Positions 1 through 10,784 are shown, counted from the first letter of the stretch. The stretch: DNA of 64,000 nt from Peltaster fructicola (GCA_001592805.2 CP051142.1:1798001-1862000); one strand, 5' to 3'. Numbers and translations are program-made. Notes: generated by a model from the letters alone, not told the origin.

Positions 1-2193
1 CACGGTATCGGCCGAAGCCAAATTAATGCCTTGTCCACCGGCTCGAGTCGACAGCAGGAATATGTTCGTCTCGCTGTCTGGCTCGTTGAAGGCGAGAATC
101 TGCTCTTGTCGATCTGATTGTGCTATCGAGCCATCGATTCTGCAGACTGGCCAGTTTCGCAGCTCGTTACAATACGTCTCAAGCAAGTCAAGTTGAGTCT
201 TGAATTGTGAGAAGATAAGCACTTTGTGGCCTTTGTTAAGCAGCTCAGGCAACAGTCGGTCCAGCAAGAGCATCTTGCCGCTCTCGGTGACCAGTGTCTC
301 GTCTACCGGCGTGTTGTCGTCCAGATCGAAAGGATAAAAGAAGTTGTGAGGTGAGTTGCAGCATTGCCGGAGCTGCATGATGGGGTTTTGTAGCTTCTTC
401 TGGGAGATCTCACGTTTCGCCAAGGCCAATGTCTTTGCTCGTTCCTTCTCGTCCTCATCCTCTTCAGCTTCGCTCGTTGGTGCAGAAGAGGCGTTTTCTT
501 CTAGTTGCTGGAAGTACTTTGTGTCAGAGACTTCTTGATAATCTTTCGTCTTCCTGGCTCTGCGGGCACGAACTCCTTGCTGAGCAGTCGCTGGTGTGGA
601 AGCTCTGCTCGACTTGGCACTCTTGTTTGGTGTGGCGCTGTCGTCGACGGCCTTGCGTTTCAGACTTCTGCTGCGAACACTGGCAGGCGTTGCAGTGCCA
701 CTCAGCGTCTCCACAACCTTGTTCTCGAGGTATGCTCGACTGTTGCCCTCTAGGATCTCATGATATAGCTCGCGCTGTGTTTGTGTCAACGGCGCATACA
801 GAACGTACTCACGCTTCTTCGGCAGTGAGGTCTCAACGTCCGCCTTGACTCTTCGCAAGAGAAAAGGCTTCAAGATAGCGTGTAGACTGGCGACGAGGTT
901 CTTCTTCCGATCTTCTGACAGGATCTGCTCGTAGCCGTTCTTCTCCTTCAGGGCACTAAAGTCGAACCACGCCTCGAAAGACTCGAGCTTGTCGAAGATG
1001 TTCGGCATGAGGAAGTGCAGCAGAGACCACAGCTCAGCCAGGTTGTTCTGCAGAGGAGTGCCAGTAATCAGGAGACGGTTTGCGGACTGGTAGGATTGTA
1101 GCTCCTGGATGAGTCTACAGTTCAGATTCTTCAGTCGGTGTCCCTCGTCGATAATGATGTACTTCCAGCCGAAGTGTGCCAGATGTTTTCGGTCATTCAT
1201 ACATATCTCGTAGCTTGTCACAACGACAGGAAAGTCGGCGCTGCTTGGGTTTCGAAGTCGCTTTCGTCTGATGTCTTCTCGTTCTGGCTTGCTGCCGTGG
1301 TAGAGCACCACAGGGATCGATGGAGTCCACTTCTTGAACTCTGCTACCCAGTTGCTGGTGGTGCTCAAGGGTGCTGCGATCAGAAATGGTCCATTGATGC
1401 CTTTCTCTCGGAGGAATGCCAGGAATGATATTGTCTGAATCGTCTTACCAAGTCCCATCTCATCAGCAAGGATGCCGTTGAGTCCGTTTTCGTACAATGA
1501 TGTGAGCCAGTCGAGACCCTCAAGCTGATATGTGCGCATCAAACCACCACTGACTAGGTCTGGTTGTTTTGCTGATCGCAGATCCTGCATGCCAATGTCA
1601 CCAGGCTTGATATCCGAGCCACCAGTCTCTTCAGCCAATGCATCTGATATACTCGTTTGTCCAGTCTTCGATTCGAGATCCTCTTTCTTGACGAAATCTG
1701 AAAGCTTCCCGTTCCTTGTCGGTTTGCTTCGCTGCGTACGCCCTCGAGAAGGCAGCGTCCTTGAGTCTGTAGTTGTTTGCTCTGTGCTTTCCTCTCGTGC
1801 GATGGCACCACGAGTGGCACGTTTCTGACTCGCTTGAGCAACCTGTTCTGCCTTCTCTTCACGCTTCTCGGCACGCTTCTTGCTGCGCTCATCCTTGGCC
1901 GTTTCAGCTTCCTCCTGCTTCGTCATCTGGTTCAACATGATCGCAGAATACAATTTACTTTGACTGAGCAGATATTCAAGCGCCTTGTACTTTGAGTCGA
2001 CAGCATCCTTGCCGCCCTTCAGATCCTCTTCTCGTTGTGCGGCCAAACGCTTCTCTCGTTTCTCGTCTTGCTTTCTTCGCGCTTCCGCCATGCGAGCCTC
2101 CTCTTTCTCCATTGCTTGAGTGAGGGCATCCTGCTGGTTCTCTGGAGATGTGGGCGGCGTACTCGCCGTCGAGATCTCCGGATCAGACGACAT
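1..2193 (-). CDS. Lsh/HELLS-type SNF2 chromatin remodeller (partial, C-terminus beyond window)
   Basis: Reading the minus strand from the ATG at 2193 gives one open frame of 731 codons running off the left edge. The first ~170 residues are charged and coiled-coil-like. The SNF2 ATPase follows: Walker A DEMGLGKT near residue 244, Walker B DEGH followed by RLKN near 349, and the motif TGTPLQNNLAELWS after it. An acidic/basic insert splits the two RecA lobes, and the C-lobe motif STRAGGQGINLASADT ends at the edge. Compact architecture without bromo, chromo or SANT domains in the visible part, plus LADEMGLGKTIQT and AAPLST, is typical of the Lsh/DDM1 group (Irc5 in yeast, MUS-30 in Neurospora), which uses ATP to move nucleosomes and aids genome stability. 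No intron is seen. The family call is confident; strict orthology to MUS-30 is inferred. Confidence 0.88.
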   Translation of the reverse strand, partial: MSSDPEISTASTPPTSPENQQDALTQAMEKEEARMAEARRKQDEKREKRLAAQREEDLKGGKDAVDSKYKALEYLLSQSKLYSAIMLNQMTKQEEAETAKDERSKKRAEKREEKAEQVAQASQKRATRGAIAREESTEQTTTDSRTLPSRGRTQRSKPTRNGKLSDFVKKEDLESKTGQTSISDALAEETGGSDIKPGDIGMQDLRSAKQPDLVSGGLMRTYQLEGLDWLTSLYENGLNGILADEMGLGKTIQTISFLAFLREKGINGPFLIAAPLSTTSNWVAEFKKWTPSIPVVLYHGSKPEREDIRRKRLRNPSSADFPVVVTSYEICMNDRKHLAHFGWKYIIIDEGHRLKNLNCRLIQELQSYQSANRLLITGTPLQNNLAELWSLLHFLMPNIFDKLESFEAWFDFSALKEKNGYEQILSEDRKKNLVASLHAILKPFLLRRVKADVETSLPKKREYVLYAPLTQTQRELYHEILEGNSRAYLENKVVETLSGTATPASVRSRSLKRKAVDDSATPNKSAKSSRASTPATAQQGVRARRARKTKDYQEVSDTKYFQQLEENASSAPTSEAEEDEDEKERAKTLALAKREISQKKLQNPIMQLRQCCNSPHNFFYPFDLDDNTPVDETLVTESGKMLLLDRLLPELLNKGHKVLIFSQFKTQLDLLETYCNELRNWPVCRIDGSIAQSDRQEQILAFNEPDSETNIFLLSTRAGGQGINLASADTV

Positions 2194-2725
2194 CTTGTGC
2201 AAACAGGTTATTGTGGAGATGCTCAAGGAGCGTTGACTGCTGTCATGTGAGGAGGAATTAGATACTGACCAGACAAAGAGAAAGGTCAGAAAATGACATG
2301 TCGTGTGCAAGCATCATCAATCATTGAGCGCGTCGCGTGTACCCTGGTTGATTCGACCTACAGGTTACGTCACAGTAGATCTCGAGATCGACGCTAGTAC
2401 GTGTAAATCTGCACACGTGCAAGGGACACGATGGACTATCGAGGCTCAAGCGACCCAAAATCTTCATGTATTGTGCTGTCTGCACAAGATATATGCTATG
2501 ATGCAGTGTAACTCCAATACCAGATGAGCACGCGGCGATATGTCCACGAGCATGCCGTATGTGCTGGGTATCGTATGCCCAAACCGTCAATCATTACGGT
2601 GCTCGTCCCTGTCAGTGTCTTGCTGATGGCATGGCGAACACTGCAGAGCGTGCTGCCGAAGCACTAAGGCTCCGTTCACTACAGAGAGCTGCAAGCTGTT
2701 GTGTCGTCACTTCCCTTAGCGCAGC
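2194..2725. other. Intergenic: SNF2 upstream region and 3' flank of the Whi5-like gene
   Basis: No gene is supported here; the open frames are short and compositionally random. A CACGTG palindrome lies at 2414-2419, about 220 nt upstream of the SNF2 start, and could bind a bHLH factor, but it is a common hexamer. Confidence 0.5.
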
Positions 2726-3817
2726 TCATCGGCGACCACGGATTCTGCCATCTTCAGAGCTTGTCTCGATAGCGCTGCTGTCACTCTCGCCTCGTGCAAA
2801 GCTCACCCTGCGGATCGGCGCGAACTCGCTACGCAAAGGCGATGCTTGTGAAGAATTGCCCTGACTGACATTCTGCTGGCGAGAGTACTGTGAAGTGTGC
2901 GGCGAGCCTAACTGTGTCAAGGCTTGCAGAGCATCACGTTCAGCCTCTGCAGTCTGAGTGTCCGTACGGATAGTCGGTGGTCGACGAGGGAAGTGGCTGA
3001 CCGGCGTCTGTGGTGGTGACATCGCGTTGGCAGACATGGTGGTCAGTGGAAGACTTCTCAAATCAGTGCTCCTGTTGTGCTGGTGTGAGTGGATCTTAGC
3101 GGCTGGCTGCAATTGTCGCCCTGGCTGGAAGACAAATGCTTCTGCCGCAGAGGTGCCAAACATGCCTGATCGCCTCTTCGAGGGAGGAGACATAGTGTTC
3201 TCCACGCCTTGGTATGTATCATGTCCAGCTGCCGTCCTAGGCCTGTAATCTATTGAAGACACAACATACTCATTCGACATAGGCTTAGGTGTGGTGAGAC
3301 GCTCCAGCTCCCTGATAGACTTATGCTCCCAGCCATGCTGGACCTTGGTCATTGCATAGCCCAGACGCATCTTCAGACTGGCTGCAAGCTCTCCTGCACG
3401 GCTCCCTGTGGAGGACATGGACTCAGTACGGGTTCTGCCTGTTGTGGAAGTCGTGCTTGAGTAGCTGAGAGCATTCTTGATATGCCCACTAGCAGTCCTC
3501 TTGGTGCCATTAGATACAATCGGAGATGTCGCGCTTATGGGACTTGTCAGGGTGTTGTCCTCGGGAGTCCGGGCGCGTCGCTGCACATCTGTCTGCAAAT
3601 GTGCCCTCGATGCATTGCTGACGCGCGACGACACATCTGTCAAGTTTGTCAGTTGTGAGGTGTTGCTGCTGCTGTCCTGCAGCATGTACGAATAGCCAGA
3701 GTCGTTACTCGAATCCTGTGAGGCGGGCGCCGAATGCTGCCCCGAAAGCGGCGAGTGACGTGTCGCGGATAGAGAGGTCGATGAATGCACTGCGTGCTGG
3801 GCAGGTAGAACCTCCAT
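2726..3817 (-). CDS. Whi5-like protein with GTB motif, candidate G1/S transcription repressor
   Basis: Single-exon 363-aa protein with its ATG at 3817. It is almost wholly low-complexity and rich in Ser, Thr, Pro and Gln, with many SP/TP sites that fit CDK or MAPK phosphorylation. The one ordered patch is near residues 145-172: LKMRLGYAMTKVQHGW followed by an acidic/basic helix. This resembles the GTB motif (Pfam Whi5 family) that Whi5 and Nrm1 use to bind the SBF/MBF G1/S transcription factors in yeast. An NGTKRTASG stretch precedes it, as I recall from other filamentous-fungal members. The likely role is cyclin-dependent repression of G1/S genes in the nucleus. The motif is direct; the cell-cycle role is inferred from the family. 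No catalytic domain is present. Confidence 0.6.
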   Translation of the reverse strand: MEVLPAQHAVHSSTSLSATRHSPLSGQHSAPASQDSSNDSGYSYMLQDSSSNTSQLTNLTDVSSRVSNASRAHLQTDVQRRARTPEDNTLTSPISATSPIVSNGTKRTASGHIKNALSYSSTTSTTGRTRTESMSSTGSRAGELAASLKMRLGYAMTKVQHGWEHKSIRELERLTTPKPMSNEYVVSSIDYRPRTAAGHDTYQGVENTMSPPSKRRSGMFGTSAAEAFVFQPGRQLQPAAKIHSHQHNRSTDLRSLPLTTMSANAMSPPQTPVSHFPRRPPTIRTDTQTAEAERDALQALTQLGSPHTSQYSRQQNVSQGNSSQASPLRSEFAPIRRVSFARGESDSSAIETSSEDGRIRGRR

Positions 3818-4272
3818 AGCCTTGCCGATGGGATCTGTGTATGCGTATGCTTGGGTAAGAATGTCTTTCAGAGTTCCAGATAGGCAGTATCGTCATGCGG
3901 GAAAAGGAAGGTTGGCTATGTACGCGACGACATGAAGGCCCACACGCGCGCGTGATGAGACGGTTGACCTCTGGCAGTTGTGCTTTCTATGATGTCGCTG
4001 CCGACCAGTCTGTGGCGTGACGGATCGTTCGCAAAGCAACAGTGTCGCAGATAGAAGGTGATATGGACAATGGATCGTGTCAGTCGCTCTGCTCGAGTAT
4101 CATGGTTGGCGTACTGTCCCCACTGACACGTTGACACGTGACTTGCTAATGCGGGACTAACATGATCGCCATCATACATGATCGAGGTGTGAGATGGTAT
4201 GCTGAGCTCATCGAGGTGCGATCACATGCACGAACCTGACTCTGATGTTCACGGTGTAGATCAATAACTGAT
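3818..4272. other. Intergenic: Whi5-like gene upstream region
   Basis: This lies between the stop of the mitochondrial kinase gene and the start of the Whi5-like gene. A CACGTGAC element sits at 4135-4142, about 320 nt upstream of the Whi5-like ATG. No coding region is recognised. Confidence 0.5.
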
Positions 4273-5713
4273 TCACTGCAGCTTGCCAACGCCTTTCAGT
4301 GTTAGGTACACATCACAGCCATGTCCGTAGAGAGATTGGACTCTGATACCTCCATCAAAGTACTCGGCGTACGCTCGAGCTAATGGCAGTCTGTGAGATT
4401 GTGGTCAGCACACCATACTACAATTCAGTCAGCGATAAGTCGACTCACCCATAGCCCAGTCCAGCCAAGCTGCTCCCACCTGCTGGACCATTGCTGATAG
4501 CATCAAGAGCAGTGCTCCCGCCAGATACCTTCTCATTGATCTCGTCTTCGTTGAACGTCGTAAAGCCATACTCCCACAAGCGAGCATAGTTCTCAGGACT
4601 GATACCGCCTCCTCGATCGCGGATCCTGATAGTGATGCCGGGTGTGTTGCTGGCAAGGACCTTGATATTCGAATTGAAGCTCTTCTCTGGCTTTGGTGCA
4701 TCGGAAGCAGCATCCACTGAACCTTGGCGTATGTTCGATACAGCGCCAGGCACGTGCTCCTTACTCTGATCCTCAAACTCCATCTCAGTCACATCACTGC
4801 TTCCCACTGGGGCGATTGTGATCTCGACTGGCTCTTTCTCCATTCCTGCCTCTATCGTCGCTCGAAAGCTGTTCTTCAGCAGCTCGGTCATGATATAGTT
4901 GAGATGCATCGGAATGTTGGCGATGGTAGCGTGGGTGTCTCCATTGAGATTGATCGAAGGACGAACGCCGTAGTTTAGCTCGCATATTTCGCCAACTGTC
5001 GCCTCGCAGTTTCTGATGATGGTGGACGGTCTCAGAGCTGTGTCTATAACGCCGATATATGTTGACTCCTCTTCATGCTTGTACTGCTCCCGGCCGCTCT
5101 TCTGCAAATCTAAATGTGGCTTACTGCTGAGGTGCATAGCAATATGCTGCTCCGCGATCAACCTTGTGCCAATTCTGGCTCTCAGGTGTTCATCAAGGAA
5201 TCTGGTGATCTCCTCGGGTGAGATGTACTTCCTTGCTTCTAGAAAGCCTCGAGCCAGGATCGCAATTGTGTTTGCATGCGTGTGCACTAGATCTGCCATC
5301 ACCTCGGTGAACTTGATCTCCTCTTCTAAGCTCTCAATCTTCTTCTCCGCATAGGGCAGCAGCGTGCTGAGTGAGTGCACATAGTTGTCGTGAATCTTGC
5401 TGACATGCGGATTAGCAACGACAATGTATGGAAGTGATCGCAAGCTCTGAACGCGATGTGCCAGTCGTGCAGGTAGGATTGATAAGGTGAAGTTGGCACT
5501 GTTGAGTAAGGCGGAAGCTGATAGAGGAGGTCTACCCTGTTTACACAGATCCGCGAGTGTCAATGGGTGCAGTGGTTGCGCAGCGAGGCGTTGCACATCG
5601 CCGTCTGTCACCGTTTTTGTTTGGATGTGCCGTCTGGCAACGCGCACCGTGCGCAGTCTCGAAGGTTGGTTACCCATGCGCCCTGCCGCAAATGCAGCTC
5701 TGGACGTATACAT
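4273..5713 (-). CDS. Mitochondrial PDK/BCKDK-family protein kinase
   Basis: Exon 1 is 4450-5713 plus base 4449; the intron is 4391-4448 (GTGAGT...CACAG); exon 2 is 4273-4390. Spliced length is 460 aa. The chosen ATG (5713) opens an Arg/Ala-rich, acid-free leader typical of mitochondrial import; an upstream in-frame ATG at 5818 is possible. The N-terminal four-helix region includes the NPHVSKIHDNYV stretch. The GHKL ATPase follows: N-box ELLKNSFRATIE, G1 box RDRGGGIS, the WEYGFTTF segment, and G2 box GLGYGLPLARAYAEYF, which the intron interrupts. A hydrophilic insert of about 50 residues separates the N and G1 boxes. Family members phosphorylate and inactivate the E1 subunit of pyruvate or branched-chain ketoacid dehydrogenase in the matrix; yeast Pkp1/Pkp2 are the counterparts. 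Which substrate applies here cannot be read from sequence. The same open frame continues upstream into the phospholipase gene without a stop. Confidence 0.85.
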
Positions 5714-5985
5714 CGTGCCGGACTCATGGCGCCATGGTCGTAATGTGCTGCGCGAGCTCAGGTGGCATGGAAAGTATTGGTCAGGCACAAGAAGCTTGAA
5801 GCTGCGAGATGGCGTCATTTCGATAACAGCACTCAGCACGTTGCAGTGTCCTGATAAACCCCGATCATACACGAACATCAAGTCGAGACAAGCTTGAATG
5901 ATGAAGTTGTGAGTGTTGGTACCTTGGTATCTGTGCCATGATCTATGTCTAATATGCAATACAAGCCAGCGGCAGAGTCTACGAC

Positions 5986-8302
5986 TCAACTGAAGTGATC
6001 GCCTTCGCCTTTTTTGCCAATGGGCTGACCTCTTCTCAGTTTTAGTCTTCTTCGAAGCTCTTTTCCTCCTTTTCGGCTGCCAATCTGGCATCTCTCTCCG
6101 CTCATACACAGCTCGAACGACACGCTTGGTCTGCTCACGGCCAGCGTCGAAATTCGCCCTAGCGAGTGCAACGACCTTGTCAATCTCATCCGCTGTGTAG
6201 ACGAAGTTCCATGTGGACATATAATCAGAGGTCGTGGGATCAACGCCAATGACTTTGCTGTTGGGCAAGAATGGAAAGTAGACAAGAGCAATGCCAGCAT
6301 CATCCTTGGTGAGGTGCCAGTCTTCATCATGAGGCTCGAGGCGTCGCGCAGTATAGCCATCGCTGTCCTGATTCTTGCTACGCTCGACAGCAGATCCTAC
6401 CCATACCGTACAATGTCCCAGGTCGTCTGCCGGTGTTTCTGGCATACTGTCACTCCCTTGCGTTGCCGCTTCGGCTTGATCGAGCTGCTCTTTGGTCTTG
6501 GCGACCGAATTCGACCGTGGTGGCCAGCCAGCACCCATAGGCCACCCTTTGATTGATCTCTGTTTCGCGTACCCTTCGACCACTTTGATCCAATTCGCTT
6601 CGGATGCGTCTGCTGAAACATCAAAGGCAACAATGACATCAACATCTCTTCCGGGTCTCAGGAGCGGATAGATTGGCAGGTTGTTGGACATCCCGGCATC
6701 CATTAGCCGTAGGTGTGTTGCCGTGTGTATGCTCTTGGGACAACTCCCAGGCAGCTGATTGCGAAGACCAAGAACGTAGTTGGGAATGGATGCTGGGTCC
6801 AGAGGATGTACGAGCTGGAGAAGCTCTTCGTCTCTTCCGGCAAGAAGACTGTCGAGACCTGACCAGCCGGCTGTCTTCAGCACTGGTGAAACCTCGTGAT
6901 AATAGTGTGAAAGTGTTGCACAGAAGGCAGATCCCCAGATACCCATCATTAAGGGTGCCTTTATCTCTGGTAGCGATAGACCGTTCTCGCGCAGCACGCT
7001 GGAGCCAGCCATGAACTTTCTTCCCACAGCCCAAGTCGGAATGCCAGCTCCCAGCTCTTCGCAAAAGAACTCATATGGCGTCCATTCAAACCACTGGAAC
7101 CAGTTGTTTTGCTCGCTCTTCCTCACGGTTGCCTTCTCCGTCTGCTTTTCCTCAGCCTCCGGTATTTCGTGGCGTACAGCAGTGTAAATTGGCAGAGGTT
7201 GGTTGCCGTCGTCCACAAAATACCTCTGGTTCGAGATCTTAAGGTCCCAGTCGCTGACTTTGAGTTCGCCCTTTGGCACCAGCAGACGTGCTGCTAGCAG
7301 CAGGCCGTACACATCAACAAGTCCAAACTCGGCATCAGGTACACCCTTCAACTTTTCAACGACGCCGCTGAGCAGGAACTTGTTTGTCGGAGCCTGGGTC
7401 AATAACTGCAGAGCAGCAGGTGGGTATGCAATATGCTTGTCAAGTCGAGCTTTGAAGTGGTTCAGCATACGCTCGAAGCTGGTCTGTCCGATCGAGGAGA
7501 AATACAGTGTCTGTAGCCAGCAACTGCCGCTGACTCCAGCAGTGTATGTTGTGCAGTCGAATAGTCCAGCCTCCCGAGCAGACAGGAATGAAGACGTTCC
7601 GGCTACCAATGCTCGGAGTCCACCACCAGATCCGCAAATAGCAATGGTTGGGACGTCCAGAGGGTTGATGTCAGTCTCTTCTAGGTCGAGATACCTTGCC
7701 AAGGCTTTGGCGGTCTGTTGACGTCGCTTCTTGAGGAAAGCCAGCTCTTCCGAACATAGATCTGTAGACAGCCGAACTTTGGCATCCCAGATAATCTCAG
7801 GATTGATCTCAGGATCATGCGCTTCCTCCCATATCTCCCAACCGAGACTCCACGGTGCCATGGAAAGCTCGTCTTGGAACTTCTTGATCATCCCAGGTAG
7901 CATCTTTGCCCATCCTGGGACAACGAAATCCGTGATTGTATCTCGCAACTTGCCAAAGTCCAGAGCTTTTAGACTCCCTTGAGCAGCAGCAGAGACACTT
8001 TCGCTCGCCGTCTGCCATGTCGAGGTCTCGGTTACCGGAGGCTTATGGTTCCTGGTCTGTCGTGGTGGTGATGGGTTGTGGCTAGAGGTGTCGAGACGCG
8101 TCCTCTCCTTCAGTGACACATCATGGGAGACGACGGTAGGCCTGCCGCGCCATCGCTCCTCTGTGACAGCATCACTGTCAGCTCTGAGAGACTTGCGATG
8201 CTGAAATGCATATCCTGCAGAGCATATCGCGCTTGCGACCAAGAAAGTGGATGTCGATGGCTTCAGGGAGAACTTCCTAGCATTATACAACCTCGAGAAC
8301 AT
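5986..8302 (-). CDS. Cytosolic phospholipase A2-like lipase (cPLA2/PlaA family), 3' end uncertain
   Basis: The ATG at 8302 begins MFSRLYNARKFSLK, then a hydrophobic stretch (about residues 18-32): a mitochondrial or membrane-type leader, as in some fungal PlaA-like proteins. The patatin/cPLA2 catalytic core is clear: oxyanion glycines GSGGGLRA (near residue 223), nucleophile elbow GVSGS, and the catalytic Asp in LMDAGMSNNLPIYPL. These form the Ser-Asp dyad that hydrolyses glycerophospholipid acyl esters. The C-terminal region is lysine/arginine-rich. In the sequence as given the frame does not stop but runs into the downstream kinase. I place the end at 5986 because losing one base of the six-A run (6010-6015, minus strand) gives a TGA there after about 770 residues. 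A 40-nt GTCAGC...TTCAG intron would also end it nearby. The catalytic assignment is firm; the 3' end is not. Confidence 0.8.
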
Positions 8303-8894
8303 ATCGATGGCATCTCATCAAAGCTGCGCGCATCGTCCTCATGGAACCACTTGGTTTGCGAGAAGGATTAGACCAAGCTTTTAATGGCCTGCTTGTGCTA
8401 CAATGCCAAACCAAGGAAATTTTAGGGTCGAGTTGTGCATGTGAAGAGGTCGAAGGCTCGACGTCATCGCCGAGGATGCACGTCTCTATTGTTACGGCTA
8501 CGACTTGCCAATGACACTCCACACGTTGGTTCCTAGGACTCCCTTCTGATGCCTGGAAAGACGTGAAGAGGTTGGACGTCGCATAAAACGAGCTCATGCA
8601 GGGACAATGCTGTTCTGCTTTGTGATGCAGCGTATTTTAAGCTATGTACTGGCACCGCCGATCTCCACGCGCCAGTGAGGAGGAGCTCCATATTCTTAGA
8701 TGACCAACGTTGTTTCGGAGACTCTCTTTGTACATAACCCACCACCATCATCATCTTCTTACTCTGCCCACCTCAAATGATCGGCGGGAGCCTGCTATCC
8801 TCAGATCATCACCATCCACTGTACCCCAAAGTCATGCTTAAGAGCTGAACAATACATTCCTGCGGGTCTGCGTTGCCGCTGAACACCAACAACA
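8303..8894. other. Divergent promoter region between phospholipase and EXO70 genes
   Basis: The 592 nt separate two divergently transcribed genes. A pyrimidine-rich run (about 8741-8775) precedes EXO70 and probably marks its core promoter or 5' UTR. No coding sequence is supported. Confidence 0.5.
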
Positions 8895-10784
8895 ATGGTT
8901 GCGCCTCGCCATGGCGCCTTCGCCGAAGAGTCCGCCGAGGTGGAGGTGCTCTACGCCAATCTCGAGAAGATGAAGAGCTTGACGAAGAAGATACAAGGAT
9001 CTATGAGCCGTCTGGACACCAGTGGACGTAACGTGCAAGATGCAATTGGGCCCATTTATGGCAGCACACAGCGACTGCACACGACCAACACAAACGTCGA
9101 GCGGATACTAGCCGCGATAGACAAGTTCAAGGAGCCACTTGATATGCGCAAGAAGGAGGAGCACATTCTACGCAGTCGACCGGACAGGGTCGGCTTGACT
9201 GAATACGTCTCCAGCATCGACAGGACAAATCAAGCTCTGCGAGAGCTTAAAGCATCGGGTCTGAGGTCGAATCAGCAGGCTATCACGGAGCTTAGTAGTT
9301 TGCTGCGGTCGGGCACACAGAACCTCGAGAATGTCTTCAGAGACTTCTTGCAGCAGGACTCGCAGCCCATCGAGCCCTTGCAACAGATTACACGAGGTGT
9401 TGAGTTCCCACAGATCGCAGCGGCCAAGACGGCTCAATTACGCATCATCAACGCGCACATTTCCGACTTCGCAGCTCAGCTAGATTACAGTGGCATGACT
9501 GGATCGGCCACAGTATACGTCCAAGAGCGAGGACAATATCTGGCGTTGTCGTTGCAGAACCTGGCCGCTGCAACGATATCGACTGCGCGCAAAGTCAACC
9601 CAGAGGCAGTGTACAAGCCTGGTAGTAACGCCATTGGGACATATGCCAAAGGTATTGAGGGTATGTTCATCGCTGAGTACCAGATTATCTGCGAGATCTT
9701 CCATCGCGAAGAATGGGGACCTGTGCTCACCGCAACATGTCAAAAGGCACTGTCCATGTTCTCAAACACGTTGCGCGACCTCGATGCTCACGTGCGGAAG
9801 TATTTGGTCACAGATTGCTATCTGGCATACGAGGTCGTGGACGCAGTATCGAACACATCATTTCAAGTTGAAGACAGGACTGGCGAGCTCAAGCTGGCGA
9901 TGAGTACGGCCCTCAAACCGATCCGCGAGACGGCGAAGATGTCATTATCAGCTCTGCTCAACGACGTTCGCTTGAAGATCCAGCAGATGGTCAGCCTGCC
10001 CGCGGACGGCTCGCCCGTGCCACTCACCTCCGAGACTATACAGCAGCTGCAATCGATGACAGCATACCTTCCGCCATTGAGCAGTCTGATGCGTAGTCTC
10101 GGTGACGGCGGATGGCGAGAAGCAGGACACGGCAGCTCGAGCACTTCAGTTCCCACACTTAAGTCCTTTGATGTTGGAGCTGATGGGAAGCAACTTTTCG
10201 CACACTACTGCATGGACATGATCGAGACCTTGCTGTCGAACCTTGAAGGTCGAAGTAGAGCCTTGAGAAGCAGCCGCAGCATGCAAGGCGTGTTCATTGG
10301 CAACAACGTTGCCGTCGTTGACCGTATGGTCAGATCTTCTGAGCTCGAACCACTGCTAGCGAGAGCAATGCAGCCGAAGCTTGACGTCTGGCGCAAAAAG
10401 TCAACTCAAGCATACCTCGATGCCTGGAAGGAGCCGTCGATCCATTTGCTCGATGTGCAGTACACCGCACGAGCGCCACGGCCGCCATCCACAGGACAAG
10501 CCGTTGACTCAGGTGCGATCATCAAGGCAATGTCCTCGAAGGACAAGGACGGTATCAAGGAGAAGTTCAAGGGCTTCAACACTTCATTCGACGACATGAT
10601 TGCCAAGCACAAGAGCATGAGGATGGAGCCAGAAGTGCGAAGACAGCTCAGCAGAGAAGTCCAAACGTTCATCGAGCCATTATATACTCGTTTCTGGGAA
10701 AGATATCACGAGGTGGACAAGGGCAAGGGAAAGCATGTCAAGTACGACAAAGGCCAACTCAGTGCTATACTGGGCTCACTGTGA
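8895..10784 (+). CDS. EXO70: Exocyst complex subunit Exo70
   Basis: Single exon of 629 aa. The N-terminal coiled coil (about residues 10-110) contains LYANLEKMKSLTKKIQGSMS and the conserved heptad-rich segment with TNTNVERILAAIDKF. The rest is the all-helical exocyst rod, with conserved ELSSLLRSGTQNLENVF and a C-terminal half ending in FWERYHEVDKGKGKHVKYDKG, the basic surface that in yeast binds PI(4,5)P2 and Rho3/Cdc42. Exo70 tethers secretory vesicles to the plasma membrane at growth sites as part of the octameric exocyst. Length matches the family (about 620-650 aa). CDC42 and the PI4P 5-kinase, which act upstream of Exo70 in yeast, are also in this window but not adjacent. The start has a good context (ACAATGG). 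Confidence 0.93.
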   Translation: MVAPRHGAFAEESAEVEVLYANLEKMKSLTKKIQGSMSRLDTSGRNVQDAIGPIYGSTQRLHTTNTNVERILAAIDKFKEPLDMRKKEEHILRSRPDRVGLTEYVSSIDRTNQALRELKASGLRSNQQAITELSSLLRSGTQNLENVFRDFLQQDSQPIEPLQQITRGVEFPQIAAAKTAQLRIINAHISDFAAQLDYSGMTGSATVYVQERGQYLALSLQNLAAATISTARKVNPEAVYKPGSNAIGTYAKGIEGMFIAEYQIICEIFHREEWGPVLTATCQKALSMFSNTLRDLDAHVRKYLVTDCYLAYEVVDAVSNTSFQVEDRTGELKLAMSTALKPIRETAKMSLSALLNDVRLKIQQMVSLPADGSPVPLTSETIQQLQSMTAYLPPLSSLMRSLGDGGWREAGHGSSSTSVPTLKSFDVGADGKQLFAHYCMDMIETLLSNLEGRSRALRSSRSMQGVFIGNNVAVVDRMVRSSELEPLLARAMQPKLDVWRKKSTQAYLDAWKEPSIHLLDVQYTARAPRPPSTGQAVDSGAIIKAMSSKDKDGIKEKFKGFNTSFDDMIAKHKSMRMEPEVRRQLSREVQTFIEPLYTRFWERYHEVDKGKGKHVKYDKGQLSAILGSL

